Source: Streptomyces leeuwenhoekii (GTDB lineage Bacteria > Actinomycetota > Actinomycetes > Streptomycetales > Streptomycetaceae). From it: DNA of 64,000 nt. Positions 33,966 through 47,173 of the stretch are shown here, one piece after another. The notes under the pieces were generated by a model. That model was not told where the DNA came from. It ran no database searches and was given only the letters and a program-made list of their open reading frames with translations. Position numbers and translations under genes: made by a program. Position 1 is the stretch's first letter; each line of letters opens with the position of its first letter. Location of the stretch: the NCBI RefSeq assembly GCF_001013905.1, contig NZ_LN831790.1, positions 7,640,001 through 7,704,000 on the forward strand, read 5' to 3'.

Positions 33966-34181
33966 CCCTTTCTGCGGCTCCAGGCGGTCTGCCTCGAACG
34001 CCATTCGCCTGCCCCTGGATCGCTGTTTCGCACCTCCCGCGATCCCATCGCGCCGACAGCCGTCACGCGAGCCGGACGCGGCAGGCAGGCGAACGTCTCC
34101 AGCACCACCATGCCCGCCGCGGGCGCGTCGCGCACCGGAAGAGGAGCCCGGCGGGACGGCGGCCCGTCCCGCCCGCTGTGT

Positions 34182-35921
34182 TCACGCCCCGCTCAGGTGA
34201 CACAGCAGCAGGCACACGTCGTCGTCGCGCTCCGAGTCGCTCAGCAGGGGGTGCAGGATCCCGTCGGCCGCGCCCGCCAGGTCCGCCTCCAGCTCCGCGG
34301 AGCCGAACCCGCCGAGCGCCTCCGCCAGACGCTCGATGCCCGGGTCTATGCCGCGGGCCCGCCGCTCGACCAGGCCGTCGGTATACAGCGCCAGCGTCGC
34401 CCCGGGACTCAGCCGCACGGTGTGGTCGGCGATCTCCTGCTTGAGCGGGATGCCGAGCATCGCGCCCGGCTTGGCGTCCAGGATGCGCACCCGGCCGTCG
34501 GCGGTGCGCAGCACCGGCGGCGGATGGCCGGCGGCCGCCCACGTCAGGGTCGGATCGCCGGGGCGGAACCGGGCGATGACCGCGGTGGCGTACAGGTCGG
34601 GCTGGAGGTGGTGCAGGAAGTTGTGCAGCCGGGTCAGCAGCCGACCCGGACTGCCGCCGTCCACGGCGTAGGCGCGCAGCGCGGTACGCAACTGGCTCAT
34701 CATGACCGCCGCGTGCAGCCCGTGCCCGGTGACGTCGCCGATGACCGCGATCACGCTGCCGTCGGGCTGGCGGAAGGCGTCGTACCAGTCACCGCCGATG
34801 TTCAGCCCGTACGTGGCCGGCAGATACCGGGCGGCCAGCTTCAGGCCCGGCGTGTCGGGCAGGTCGGTGAGCAGGGCGCGCTGCAGCGTCTCGGCGATGT
34901 CCCGGTTGTGCTCGAAGCGCCGGGCGTTGTCGATCGCCGTGCCGGCCCGCCGGGCCAGCTCGATCAGCATCACCGCGTCGTCCGGGTCCCAGCGCTCCCC
35001 GGGCGGGGAGAGCGTCAGTACGCCCAGAGACGCCCGCCGGGCCATCAGCGGGATGCACAGCAGCGGCCGCTCGGGGTTGAGCGCCGAGGGCGGCTGGTCG
35101 TCGACGCCGGGCAGGCCACCCGGGTGGTCGGCGGCGTACTGCGGCCGGCCCGTGCGGGCCGCGACCACCGCCGCGGCCGGATGCGGGGCGGGCCGGTGCC
35201 GGGCCGCCCCGGCGTCGGCATGCTCGGAGTTGTCGAACAGCCATACGTCGACACCGGCGGCGTACTCCGGCACCAGCACCTCCGCCAGGCGCCGCACGAT
35301 CTCGTGGTGGTTCAGCGACGCCGTCACCACCGCGCTCGCGTCCGCCAGGAACGTCAGCCTGCGGCGGGCGCTCTCCGCCTCGTGGCGCGCCTTGCGCTCG
35401 GCGGCGAACGCCTCCCGCTGGGCCCGGCCCGCCGCGTCCAGCTCGGCGTGCAGCGCCACGACGCCCTGGTTGGTCTGGTGCAGCTCCTCCCGGTGGAAGG
35501 CGACCAGCTCCTCCTGCTCGGAGAGCTTGTCCAGCACCAGGGCCGTGTCCTCGTCGGCGCCCAGCAGCGCCTCGGCCAGTGCCTCCGGATCGTCGTCCGC
35601 CAGGGCACCGCTGCCGGCGTCCGGCGCCGACTCGGGACACCGCACCGTGGTACGCCACGGCGCCGCCCCGGCGGCACACGTCTCCGGGGACGGGGTCACC
35701 ACCACGTGGAGCAGGCACTCCCCGTTGCCGGACGCCTCCTCCTCCAGCGCGAGCCGCCAGGTGCCGCCCTTGGTGAGGCACTGTCGCAACTGGGCGCTGA
35801 GCGCGGCCGCGAGCCGGGTGCGCTCCAGGGGCGGTGCGCCGCACGCGGCGGCCAGCCGTGCGGCGGCGATGCGGGCACGCGCCGCATCGGTGACGGTGGA
35901 AATCTGCCAACTACGCATCAT
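34182..35921 (-). CDS. RsbU-like phosphatase (coil-GAF-PP2C/SpoIIE)
   Basis: A 579-residue protein. Residues 1-140 form a degenerate GHKL-like or helical N-terminal region and 145-205 a coiled coil (LSEQEELVAFHREELHQTN). A GAF domain spans about 210-345 (LFDNSEHADAG ... LLCIPLMARRASLGVL). The PP2C/SpoIIE domain covers 375-575 with GGDWYDAF, VIGDVTGHG and LYTDGLVERR. It should dephosphorylate an RsbV-type antagonist, thereby releasing a sigma factor. Last gene of the rsb operon: its ATG overlaps the upstream stop (ATGA). Confidence 0.92.
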   Translation of the reverse strand: MMRSWQISTVTDAARARIAAARLAAACGAPPLERTRLAAALSAQLRQCLTKGGTWRLALEEEASGNGECLLHVVVTPSPETCAAGAAPWRTTVRCPESAPDAGSGALADDDPEALAEALLGADEDTALVLDKLSEQEELVAFHREELHQTNQGVVALHAELDAAGRAQREAFAAERKARHEAESARRRLTFLADASAVVTASLNHHEIVRRLAEVLVPEYAAGVDVWLFDNSEHADAGAARHRPAPHPAAAVVAARTGRPQYAADHPGGLPGVDDQPPSALNPERPLLCIPLMARRASLGVLTLSPPGERWDPDDAVMLIELARRAGTAIDNARRFEHNRDIAETLQRALLTDLPDTPGLKLAARYLPATYGLNIGGDWYDAFRQPDGSVIAVIGDVTGHGLHAAVMMSQLRTALRAYAVDGGSPGRLLTRLHNFLHHLQPDLYATAVIARFRPGDPTLTWAAAGHPPPVLRTADGRVRILDAKPGAMLGIPLKQEIADHTVRLSPGATLALYTDGLVERRARGIDPGIERLAEALGGFGSAELEADLAGAADGILHPLLSDSERDDDVCLLLCHLSGA

Positions 35922-36982
35922 GGGCGGTCCGGCGGGGTCGGGGACAGCACGGCCACGGCGGTGTCGTCCCGCACCGGGCGGGCGGGACTGCTGGCGTCGC
36001 GTATCGTCACGGCGGCCGTCACGGCCGGGTCGGGTTCGTTTCCCGTCCCCGGACAGATGCCGGCCGGCGGCACCCAGCGACTGGGCAGGCCGTCGCTGTG
36101 CAGGATCAGCAGCCGGTCCTGAGCCCAGGCCGTCTCCTCCTCGCGCACGGTCGTCGGCCGGTGCACGCCGACGATCCCGGGCCGGGACACCAGCGCACGC
36201 CAGCTCCCGCCCTCGCACAGCCGCGCCCCCACGTTGCCGATCCCCGCGAACCGCAGCCGCCCGGCGCCCACGTCGACCTGGGCCAGGGCTACGGCCGCGC
36301 CCCGGGTGCCGCCGAGCGCCGTGTCCAGGTCCCGCAGCATCTCGGCGGGCGAGCGGTGGGCCGAGCCGTGCAGCGCCTCCACCGCGGCGGCCGAGGCACG
36401 GGCCGCCTCCGGGCCGTGGCCGAGACCGTCGGCCAGCATCAGCGTCATCCGGTCCCCGGACCGCACCCAGGCCCAGGCGTCACCGGAGTACTCCGCGCCG
36501 CCGAGAGGCACGTTGATCCCCCCGGCCCGGGCGCCGGCGGGCTCGGCCGCGCCGCGCGCCGCGGCGGAACCGACCCGGGCCAGCGCCACCGTGCCCCGCC
36601 CCAGGACGCTGTGCACGCCGAAGTCGTCGGCGACACGCCGGCAGGTGCCGAGGCCGGCGCCGAGCGAGCGGGCGGTGGAGAACCCGTCGCGCAGGGCGGC
36701 GGCCACGTCGGCGATACCCGGGCCGTGGTCGATCGCCGCTATCTGCACCGGCCGCGCCGCGTTCCGGCCGGCGGCCGGAACGAGCGGGTCGACGACCTCG
36801 ATCAGGACCCGGCCGCCGCCCGCGTGCTTGAGCAGGTTGGTGGCGAGTTCCGTCGCCACCAGTGCCGCCGCCGCGGTGCGCGGCTCGTCCAGCGCGGCGG
36901 CGGCTGCCGCCTGTTCGGCGGCGACCCGGGCGTCGCGCACGCGTGTCGAGTCGTGCACCGGGACCTCCCAGACGCGAGGCAT
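35918..36982 (-). CDS. HATPase plus RsbX/PP2C-like phosphatase fusion
   Basis: A 354-residue fusion. Residues 1-130 are an anti-sigma-type GHKL domain with the N-box ATELATNLLKHAGGG and VQIAAIDHGPGIAD. Residues about 160-350 are a PP2C/SpoIIE-like domain with TLMLADGLGHGPEA and LLILHSDGLPSRW. This is the architecture found downstream of rsbRST in many genomes. By analogy with RsbX it would dephosphorylate RsbS or RsbR and reset the stressosome. The gene starts within the rsbT stop (TGATG). Cytosolic. Confidence 0.88.
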   Translation of the reverse strand: MPRVWEVPVHDSTRVRDARVAAEQAAAAAALDEPRTAAAALVATELATNLLKHAGGGRVLIEVVDPLVPAAGRNAARPVQIAAIDHGPGIADVAAALRDGFSTARSLGAGLGTCRRVADDFGVHSVLGRGTVALARVGSAAARGAAEPAGARAGGINVPLGGAEYSGDAWAWVRSGDRMTLMLADGLGHGPEAARASAAAVEALHGSAHRSPAEMLRDLDTALGGTRGAAVALAQVDVGAGRLRFAGIGNVGARLCEGGSWRALVSRPGIVGVHRPTTVREEETAWAQDRLLILHSDGLPSRWVPPAGICPGTGNEPDPAVTAAVTIRDASSPARPVRDDTAVAVLSPTPPDRP

Positions 36983-37422
36983 CAGTGCTCCTCGCGCTGA
37001 CGCGGCGGCCGGGCCGTCCAGGAGGTCACCCGCACGGTGGTCCCGGCCCCCGGACCGGTCTCGATGTCGAACTCGTGCACCAGGCGCCGGGCGCCGCCCA
37101 GGCCCATGCCCAGGCCGCCCCCGGAGGTGTAGCCGTCGCTCAGCGCCCGCTCCACGTCCGTGATGCCCGGTCCCTCGTCGCAGAAGGTCAGCCGCAGCCC
37201 GCGGATACCGCCGCGGACCACCGGCTCCGACTCCATGTGGCCGCCACCGCCGTGCACCAGCGTGTTGCGGGCCAGCTCGCTCGCCGCGGTGACCAGCTTG
37301 GTCTGGTCCACCAGACCGAAGCCGAGCTGAGCGGCCGCCTGCCGCACATGCTGGCGCACCCACACCAGATCCATGTCCGACCCGATCGGCAGGCGGGCCT
37401 CGACGCCCGCGCCGGTGGACAT
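36982..37422 (-). CDS. rsbT: RsbT-like switch kinase
   Basis: A 146-residue GHKL Ser/Thr kinase with N-box ASELARNTLVHGGGG, DxGxG motif FCDEGPGITD and G2 loop TSGGGLGMGLGGARRLV. In the stressosome, RsbT phosphorylates RsbS and RsbR and, once released, activates the RsbU phosphatase. The start ATG at 37422 overlaps the rsbS stop; a GTG one codon upstream (37425) is equally close. The operon order R-S-T strongly supports the assignment. Confidence 0.9.
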   Translation of the reverse strand: MSTGAGVEARLPIGSDMDLVWVRQHVRQAAAQLGFGLVDQTKLVTAASELARNTLVHGGGGHMESEPVVRGGIRGLRLTFCDEGPGITDVERALSDGYTSGGGLGMGLGGARRLVHEFDIETGPGAGTTVRVTSWTARPPRQREEH

Positions 37423-37832
37423 CACGGACTCTCCCGGCGGACGCCGACGCGGGGCGAACCCTGGGTGAGAAGGTCCATGGCCACCTCGGTGCTCAGCGCC
37501 GTACGCAGCCCGGGCAGCGTCAGCCCCAGCTCCACCAGGGTGATGGCGACCGCGGGCCGCATGCCGACCACCACCGTGCGCGCCGCCAGCAGCGACGCCT
37601 GTGCGGCGATCTCCGCCAGCACCCGGCCCAGGAAGGAGTCGACGATCTCCACTCCGGAGATGTCGATGATCACGCCGGTGGCCCCGCTGTGGGTGATGGT
37701 CTCGGCGAGGTCCTGCTGCAACCGCTGCGCCGTACTGTCGTACAGATCCCCCTGGAGGGTGACCAACAGGACGTCACCGAGTCGCAGGACCGGGACGTGT
37801 CCCGCCACCGGGCCGGAGAACGCCTCGCTCAC
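37422..37832 (-). CDS. rsbS: RsbS-like STAS antagonist
   Basis: A 136-residue single STAS domain. The conserved core is VIIDISGVEIVDSFLGRVLAEI, with the phosphoacceptor Ser in VDSF as in RsbS, and VVVGMRPAVAITLVELGLTL in the second half. It forms the stressosome core with RsbR and sequesters RsbT. The GTG start (37832) shares GTGA with the rsbR stop, indicating translational coupling. Confidence 0.91.
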   Translation of the reverse strand: MSEAFSGPVAGHVPVLRLGDVLLVTLQGDLYDSTAQRLQQDLAETITHSGATGVIIDISGVEIVDSFLGRVLAEIAAQASLLAARTVVVGMRPAVAITLVELGLTLPGLRTALSTEVAMDLLTQGSPRVGVRRESP

Positions 37833-38728
37833 CGCTGACCCGCACCGTTCGCCGTCGGGCCGACGATGTCGGCTCCGAGCTGGTGCAGCGCGTACTTGAG
37901 CGCGTCGGCGAGCCCGGCCCGGGTGATCACGGTGCCCAGGTCCAGACCGAGGTGGACGATGGTCTGCGCGATCGCCGGGCGGATCCCGGAGACGATGCAC
38001 TCCGCACCCATCAGCCGGGCCGCCGCGACCGTCTTCATCAGGTGCTGGGCCACCAGCGTGTCGACCGTCGGCACCCCGGTGATGTCCAGGATCGCGAACC
38101 GCGCCTGCTGCTCGACGATGGACTGGAGGAGGGTCTCCATCACCACCTGGCTGCGGGCGCTGTCCAGCGTCCCGATCAGCGGGACCGCCACGATGCCGTC
38201 CCACAGCTTGATGACGGGCGTGGCCACCTCCATCAGTTGCAGCCGCTGCCGGTCGATCAGCGCCTCGCCCTCGCTCAGCGCCGTCTGCATGACCACCACC
38301 CGCAGCGTGCCCATCAGTACGGTCAGCGTGGTGGCACAGGCCCGGACGTGCTCGGCCGGCGCCTCGCCGATGTCGCTGAGCAGAAGGTTCTCCACGGGCT
38401 GGCGCAGGGTGGCCAGTTCGCTCGACACCTGGGCGGCAGTCAGGCCGGCACGTCCCCGGGCGACGCCCATCCGCGCCAACTGCTCGCGCACTCCGCTGAA
38501 TCCGGCCGCGTCGGGGTCGTCGACCCGCCCCGTGTCCGCGACCTCGGCCAGCGCGTCGACGACGGCCTTGCCCGCCTCCACCGCCTCGTCCCGCGAGACG
38601 GTGAACACGGAGCGGAACAGCGGCTCATCCGCCCACCGCTGGGCGATCTGCTCACGGCGCCGCCGCAGGAACTCCCTGACCTCGTGCGTCGGCGATCCGA
38701 GCGTTTCCTCCGCTGTGTGCTCCGGCAC
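37829..38728 (-). CDS. rsbR: RsbR-type stressosome protein
   Basis: A 299-residue protein. The N-terminal helical RsbRD-like sensory domain (about 1-165) begins VREFLRRRREQIAQRWADEP; it is not a globin-type RsbRA domain. The STAS domain (about 175-290) carries PLIGTLDSARSQVVM and ITGVPTVDTLVAQHLM, including the Thr/Ser positions that RsbT phosphorylates. GTG at 38728 is preferred because GAGGAG lies 8 bp upstream; a GTG at 38737 would place the RBS against the codon. First gene of the five-gene rsb operon. Confidence 0.92.
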   Translation of the reverse strand: MPEHTAEETLGSPTHEVREFLRRRREQIAQRWADEPLFRSVFTVSRDEAVEAGKAVVDALAEVADTGRVDDPDAAGFSGVREQLARMGVARGRAGLTAAQVSSELATLRQPVENLLLSDIGEAPAEHVRACATTLTVLMGTLRVVVMQTALSEGEALIDRQRLQLMEVATPVIKLWDGIVAVPLIGTLDSARSQVVMETLLQSIVEQQARFAILDITGVPTVDTLVAQHLMKTVAAARLMGAECIVSGIRPAIAQTIVHLGLDLGTVITRAGLADALKYALHQLGADIVGPTANGAGQR

Positions 38729-38944
38729 CTGTTTCACTCCTCTTGCGCGTTGCGTCGCACCGAACCGTATCCAGGCACGGGACGGCTGTGTGATTCTGCC
38801 GGGCGACCACTGTAATCACCCGTCCACCTCGGACGACACCTCGTCCCCGGCAGTGATCCGGCCGGGCGGCGAGGCGGTCGGCCCGCGTCGCGACGCACGC
38901 CCTGCGAAGGAGGAGCGGTGCGGGCCGGCGACGGCCGGCCGGGC

Positions 38945-39358
38945 TCAGGCGTCCTCCTGCCCGGACGTCCCCGCCGCACCGGACTCCGGCACGGTCCCCC
39001 CGTCGACGAGGGCGAGCGCGTCGTCCACGCTCTTGGAGACCGGCACCGTGATGCTGACCCCGGTCAGGTCCAGGATGCGCTGTACGGCCGGTGTGGGATC
39101 GATGATGTGCACGCTGCCCGGGATCTCCCGGACCTCCTGGTAGACGCGCAGGATGATGTTCATGCCGGAGGAGTCCATGAACGGCACCGCCGACAGGTCC
39201 AGCAGGAAGTGGCGCCGGCCGTGGTGGAGCTGGTTCGCCAGATGGTGCTGGAACTCCGTCGCCGTGTCGACATCCAGGTAACCCTGCACCGTGAGCAGCG
39301 CCACATCCTCCCGGGGCAGCGTGACCTCGACGGACAGCGGGTTCTGGGCAATGGGCAC
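38945..39358 (-). CDS. rsbV: RsbV-like anti-sigma factor antagonist (STAS)
   Basis: A 137-residue STAS protein with the phosphorylation motif FLLDLSAVPFMDSSGMNIIL (Ser in DSSG) and VHIIDPTPAVQRILDLTGV. It would be inactivated by an RsbW-like kinase and reactivated by a PP2C phosphatase (either RsbU-like protein nearby). The GTG at 39358 has GGAGGTACTC upstream, a strong RBS. A sigma-B-type promoter is at 39439-39463, so the gene may be part of the regulon it controls. Confidence 0.9.
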   Translation of the reverse strand: MPIAQNPLSVEVTLPREDVALLTVQGYLDVDTATEFQHHLANQLHHGRRHFLLDLSAVPFMDSSGMNIILRVYQEVREIPGSVHIIDPTPAVQRILDLTGVSITVPVSKSVDDALALVDGGTVPESGAAGTSGQEDA

Positions 39359-39438
39359 GAGTACCTCCAACAGAGCAGACGGCCAGGGCCGGTGACCCCT
39401 GCGACATTCCGCAGGCGTTCCTCACCGCGCCCGGGCGG

Positions 39439-39463
39439 ATACCCGCGATCACCCGTCTCACAC
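39439..39463 (-). promoter_or_regulatory. Sigma-B-type promoter for the rsbV-like gene
   Basis: Minus strand: GTGT (39463-39460), 15 bp, GGGTAT (39444-39439). It fits GNNT-N14-16-GGGTAT and lies about 80 bp upstream of the GTG start. Confidence 0.6.
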
Positions 39464-39520
39464 CTGCCTCCGGGGCGGCGGGAGGAACGGCCTCCCACCG
39501 CCCGTCCGGAAAGCCCCGGA

Positions 39521-42004
39521 TCACCTGACCCGGATGCCCACGATGCACGTGTCGTCGTCCGTGTCCGACCTGCTGTAGGTGAGCAGGCGGTCCAACTGCT
39601 GGTCGAGCGTGCTCGGCGCCGCACGGGCGGTCGACACCAGATGGGACAGGGTCTCCTCCACGGAACGGTCCCGGCGCTCGATGAGACCGTCGGTGTACAT
39701 CAACAAGGTGTCCTCGGGCGCCAGTTGCACCTCCGCCTCCTCGTAGGAGGTCTCCGGCACCGCGCCCAGGAGCATCCCCTTCACCAGCGGCAGCGGAGCC
39801 GCCTCCGCCTCGCGCACCAGCACCGGCGGCAGATGACCCGCCCGGGCCCACCGCAGCGCCCGGGTGTCTGGGTCGTACAGGCCGCACACCGCCGTGGCCG
39901 TGACCGCGCCCGTCAGATGGTGCGCCACCATGTTCAGCCACGACAGCAGCTGGCCCGGCCCGGCGCCGGTCACCGCCAGGCCGCGCAGCGCGTTGCGCAG
40001 TACGACCATGCTGGTCGCGGCCTCTATGCCGTGCCCGGCCACGTCACCGACGCTCAGCAGCACCAGCCCGGACGGCAGGACGACGGCGTCGTACCAGTCA
40101 CCGCCCACCAACTGCTCGGTTTCCGCGGGCCGGTAGCGGACCGCCACCTGGAGCTCGGGCAGCCGCAGCGGGGCCTGCGTCGGCGGCATGATGGCCTGCT
40201 GCAACTGCAGCGCCAGCCGGTTGCGCTCACTGGCCTGCTGCTCGGTGTGCGCCAGTTGGTCGCGGGTCGCCGCGAGCGCCACCTCCGTCCAGTGCTGGGC
40301 GGAGATGTCCTGATAGGCCCCGCGGACCAGGAGCAGCCGTCCGTCGGTGTCCAGCACCGGTTCGGCGACGACCCGGATGTGCCGGGTCACCCCGTCCGGC
40401 CGCTGCAGACGGAACGCCGCCGACGCCGGCCGCCGGTGGTGCATCAGGGTCCGCAGGAACCGGCCGATGGTCACCGCGTCGTCCGGGTGGGCGTACGAGG
40501 GCAGTTCCTCCAACGGCACCGGCATGCTCGACTCCGGGCGCCCGTACAGGTCGAAGAGCTGCCCGTTCCAGGTGATCTCGCCGGTGAGCAGATTCTCCTC
40601 GAAACCGCCGATGCGGCCGAGGCGCTGGGCGTGCTGGAGCAGACTGGCCAGCCGTGCCGTCTCGTCCTCGATGCGCCAGATGAGCAGCACGGCGTTGCCG
40701 TGCCGGCTGATGCTGATGTCCGCGATCGCCGACAGCGGCACCTGGTCGACCAGGGCGGTGAGGTTCATGCGGTGGGCGCGGAACGGCTCGCCCGTGGCGT
40801 AAACCCGCTCCACCCGCTGGAACAGCTCGCTCTCCCCGGCGGCCATCGGGTACGCCTCCAGCAGCAGCGCGCCGCTCACCACCGCGCGCGGCCGGCCGGC
40901 CGGGTCCAGGAAGCGGTCGTTGACATGCTGGATGCGGAAGTCCGCCAGGTTCCCGGAGCCGTCCAGGTAAGGGACCAGGACCAGCGCCGGGTCGTGCAGT
41001 CCGTCGGCCAGGTCCATCAGCTCCGCCGCGTCCGGCAGCACCCGGGGTTCCTGCGGCGCGCCCAGCGGCGGGCTGTAGGTCTCCAGGGTGTGGGCGCACA
41101 GCTCGGCCAGGGCCTCGACCTGCCGGACGATCTGGGGCGGCTGCGGCTCCAGGGGAGCGGCCCAGACGATCTCCAGGACGCCGTGGATGCGGCCACCCGT
41201 CCCGGCGGGTACGGCGACCCGGCCGCCGTCCGGGTTCTGGTGCCGGCCGATGCTGGGCAGCCCGGTCCGCCCGAGCGAGGCGATCCACTCTCCCTGGCGT
41301 TCGGTCAGGCCGCGCCGGGCCACCGTCACCACGTCCGGGGGGACGTACCGCCAGCGGGCGGCCTCGGCGGGGGAGAAGCCCGCGCTGCCGGCCAGGGTCA
41401 GCGACCCGTCGGCGCCCGCCGCCCAGATCGCCACGGCCACCGCGCCCAGCGGGCGCAGCGCCTGCTCCAGCAGGGAGACGGCGACCGCCTGGGTGTCGTC
41501 CGCCGCCAGCGCGCCGCTCTCCGCCGCCCGCAGCCGCACGGCGGCCGACTCGGCGTCGGCGTCCTCCCCGTCGGCCTCGGTGTCCGCGACGGCGGTCGCG
41601 GCGAGGAACGCGTCCGTCACCTCCGACACCCGGTCCCGGGCGGCCTGGTTGATGACGTCGACGGCCAGTTCCAGCGGCGTCACCTGGGCCTGCTCGGCCA
41701 GCTCGGCCAACTGCCGGGCGGCCTGCGCCGGGCCGCACCCCAGCCGCTCGACCAGGATGCCCTTGGCCAGTTCGATCAGGGCCCGCCCCTCGGCCTCCGC
41801 CTGGGCGGCCCGCACCTCGCGGCTCAGCCGCTCCACCGTGGCCGCCAGCCGGCCCACGGGGGAGTGCGGGGGGATGCCGGCGAGGTCGGCGGACGGGTCG
41901 TCGGGGACGACGAGTGCCTCCGGCGGGGCGATAGCCCCGGACGCGGCGGCCTCCAACCACGGCTCGCCGTCGGCCGGTTCGCTGTGCTGCTCGGAGATGC
42001 TCAC
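39521..42004 (-). CDS. ANTAR-GAF-PAS-PAS-PP2C phosphatase
   Basis: An 827-residue sensory phosphatase. Near residues 70-125 is an ANTAR-like RNA-binding/antitermination helical unit (ALIELAKGILVERLGCGPAQAARQL). A GAF domain spans about 140-310 (AVAIWAAGADGSLTLAGSAG), PAS 1 about 320-440, and PAS 2 about 460-570 (GGFEENLLTGEITWNGQLFDLYG). PP2C/SpoIIE is at 600-815 with GGDWYDAVVLPSG, SVGDVAGHG and LMYTDGLIERRDRS. It likely dephosphorylates an STAS antagonist in response to signals. The start GTG at 42004 has GAGGAG 12 bp upstream. It follows the kinase gene by 94 bp. Confidence 0.88.
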   Translation of the reverse strand: MSISEQHSEPADGEPWLEAAASGAIAPPEALVVPDDPSADLAGIPPHSPVGRLAATVERLSREVRAAQAEAEGRALIELAKGILVERLGCGPAQAARQLAELAEQAQVTPLELAVDVINQAARDRVSEVTDAFLAATAVADTEADGEDADAESAAVRLRAAESGALAADDTQAVAVSLLEQALRPLGAVAVAIWAAGADGSLTLAGSAGFSPAEAARWRYVPPDVVTVARRGLTERQGEWIASLGRTGLPSIGRHQNPDGGRVAVPAGTGGRIHGVLEIVWAAPLEPQPPQIVRQVEALAELCAHTLETYSPPLGAPQEPRVLPDAAELMDLADGLHDPALVLVPYLDGSGNLADFRIQHVNDRFLDPAGRPRAVVSGALLLEAYPMAAGESELFQRVERVYATGEPFRAHRMNLTALVDQVPLSAIADISISRHGNAVLLIWRIEDETARLASLLQHAQRLGRIGGFEENLLTGEITWNGQLFDLYGRPESSMPVPLEELPSYAHPDDAVTIGRFLRTLMHHRRPASAAFRLQRPDGVTRHIRVVAEPVLDTDGRLLLVRGAYQDISAQHWTEVALAATRDQLAHTEQQASERNRLALQLQQAIMPPTQAPLRLPELQVAVRYRPAETEQLVGGDWYDAVVLPSGLVLLSVGDVAGHGIEAATSMVVLRNALRGLAVTGAGPGQLLSWLNMVAHHLTGAVTATAVCGLYDPDTRALRWARAGHLPPVLVREAEAAPLPLVKGMLLGAVPETSYEEAEVQLAPEDTLLMYTDGLIERRDRSVEETLSHLVSTARAAPSTLDQQLDRLLTYSRSDTDDDTCIVGIRVR

Positions 42005-42098
42005 GGGGTGACTGCTCCTCGGCTGCGGGACGCTGCGGCACACGGCGCGGGACGCCGCGGGCCGCCCGGCCCGCCGGTGTACGGGACGGGGGCCGGCC

Positions 42099-46376
<4,278 letters not shown>

Positions 46377-46588
46377 GCGAACCCTCGTTCCGCTCCCCAG
46401 GAGCCCCCGGAGGACCGAGGACTCGGAACCGTGCCGGGCCGATCGGGCCCGGTAGCTCGTGCGTGCATTTCCGCAGTTCACGGATCTGCGCGACGAAGAA
46501 ATACGCCAGAGGCTAACCCACACGGAGGTCGCCGAACAAAGTGCGGTGCCACATGGCGCACCCGGGGAGGCGGGCTGGGGGCAGGCGT

Positions 46589-46613
46589 GCATGACCAAGC
46601 GTGACTGGGGTAC
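46589..46613 (+). promoter_or_regulatory. Sigma-B-type promoter toward the PRC-barrel gene
   Basis: GCAT (46589-46592), 15 bp, GGGTAC (46608-46613). Fits the consensus. It leaves a leader of about 180 bases before the TTG at 46802. Confidence 0.55.
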
Positions 46614-46635
46614 CCGACCAAGTTTGGACGGAGCC
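46610..46635 (-). promoter_or_regulatory. Sigma-B-type promoter toward the kinase gene
   Basis: The same palindrome read on the minus strand gives GGCT, 16 bp, GGGTAC (46615-46610). It is a weaker match than its plus-strand counterpart. Confidence 0.4.
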
Positions 46636-46801
46636 GGACGGCCTCGCACCGGCCGTGCGCCCGGAGACCGCCGCCCGCCCGGCGCCCTGGCACGGTGCGA
46701 TCCGAATGCGGGTGCGATGGCCGGGTATCAGCAGTTGTGGAACCGCCGGGCAGGACCCACCGCCCGGCCGGGTCGTCGGCACAACCGGAGGGAAGCAGCA
46801 G

Positions 46802-47173
46802 TTGCCCACGAACAGCATCTGGTCGTACCCGCCGCAGAGCGGACATGTGGAGGGTCAGGACCTCACGGGCTGCAGCGTCGCCGCGAGCGACGGCACCATC
46901 GGCCATGTGGACCGGGAGGCCGACCACCACGGCATGCGGCACCTCGTCGTCGACACCGGCGTATGGATCTTCGGTCGGAGCGTTCTCGTGCCGGTCGGCG
47001 TCGTGACGGACATCGACGCCGGCGCCGGAAAGGTCACGGTGGCCTGCACCAGGGCCGAGGTCAAGGCCGCTCCCCGCTTCCGCACCGACAGCGAGACCAT
47101 GGACCGTGCGTACCTCACGGCCGTGGGGGACTACTATCACGGGCTGCCGCCTCGGCAGGCCCCTGTGACCTGA
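46802..47173 (+). CDS. PRC-barrel domain protein
   Basis: A 123-residue protein with two PRC-barrel-like beta units: GQDLTGCSVAASDGTIGHVDREADHHGMRHLVVDTGVWIFGRS, and VLVPVGVVTDIDAGAGKVTV. This domain occurs in RimM and in many streptomycete stress proteins. The start chosen is the TTG at 46802 with GGAGG about 10 bp ahead; translation upstream in frame is Pro/Gly-rich without an RBS. Such proteins bind RNA or proteins; the role is unknown. It diverges from the kinase. Confidence 0.78.
   Translation: MPTNSIWSYPPQSGHVEGQDLTGCSVAASDGTIGHVDREADHHGMRHLVVDTGVWIFGRSVLVPVGVVTDIDAGAGKVTVACTRAEVKAAPRFRTDSETMDRAYLTAVGDYYHGLPPRQAPVT

Larger units (their letters stand above)
46377..46801. other. Divergent control region of kinase and PRC-barrel genes
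   Basis: 425 bp without a credible gene. It contains the back-to-back sigma-B-type sites around the GGGTACCC palindrome (46608-46615) and an AT-richer tract near 46490-46515 close to the kinase start. Confidence 0.55.

Noticed and set aside
38790-38840. GTGT/GGGTGA pair upstream of rsbR as a sigma-B promoter
   Set aside because: The spacing is 14 bp, but the -10 ends in GA rather than AC/AT, so it does not meet the consensus.
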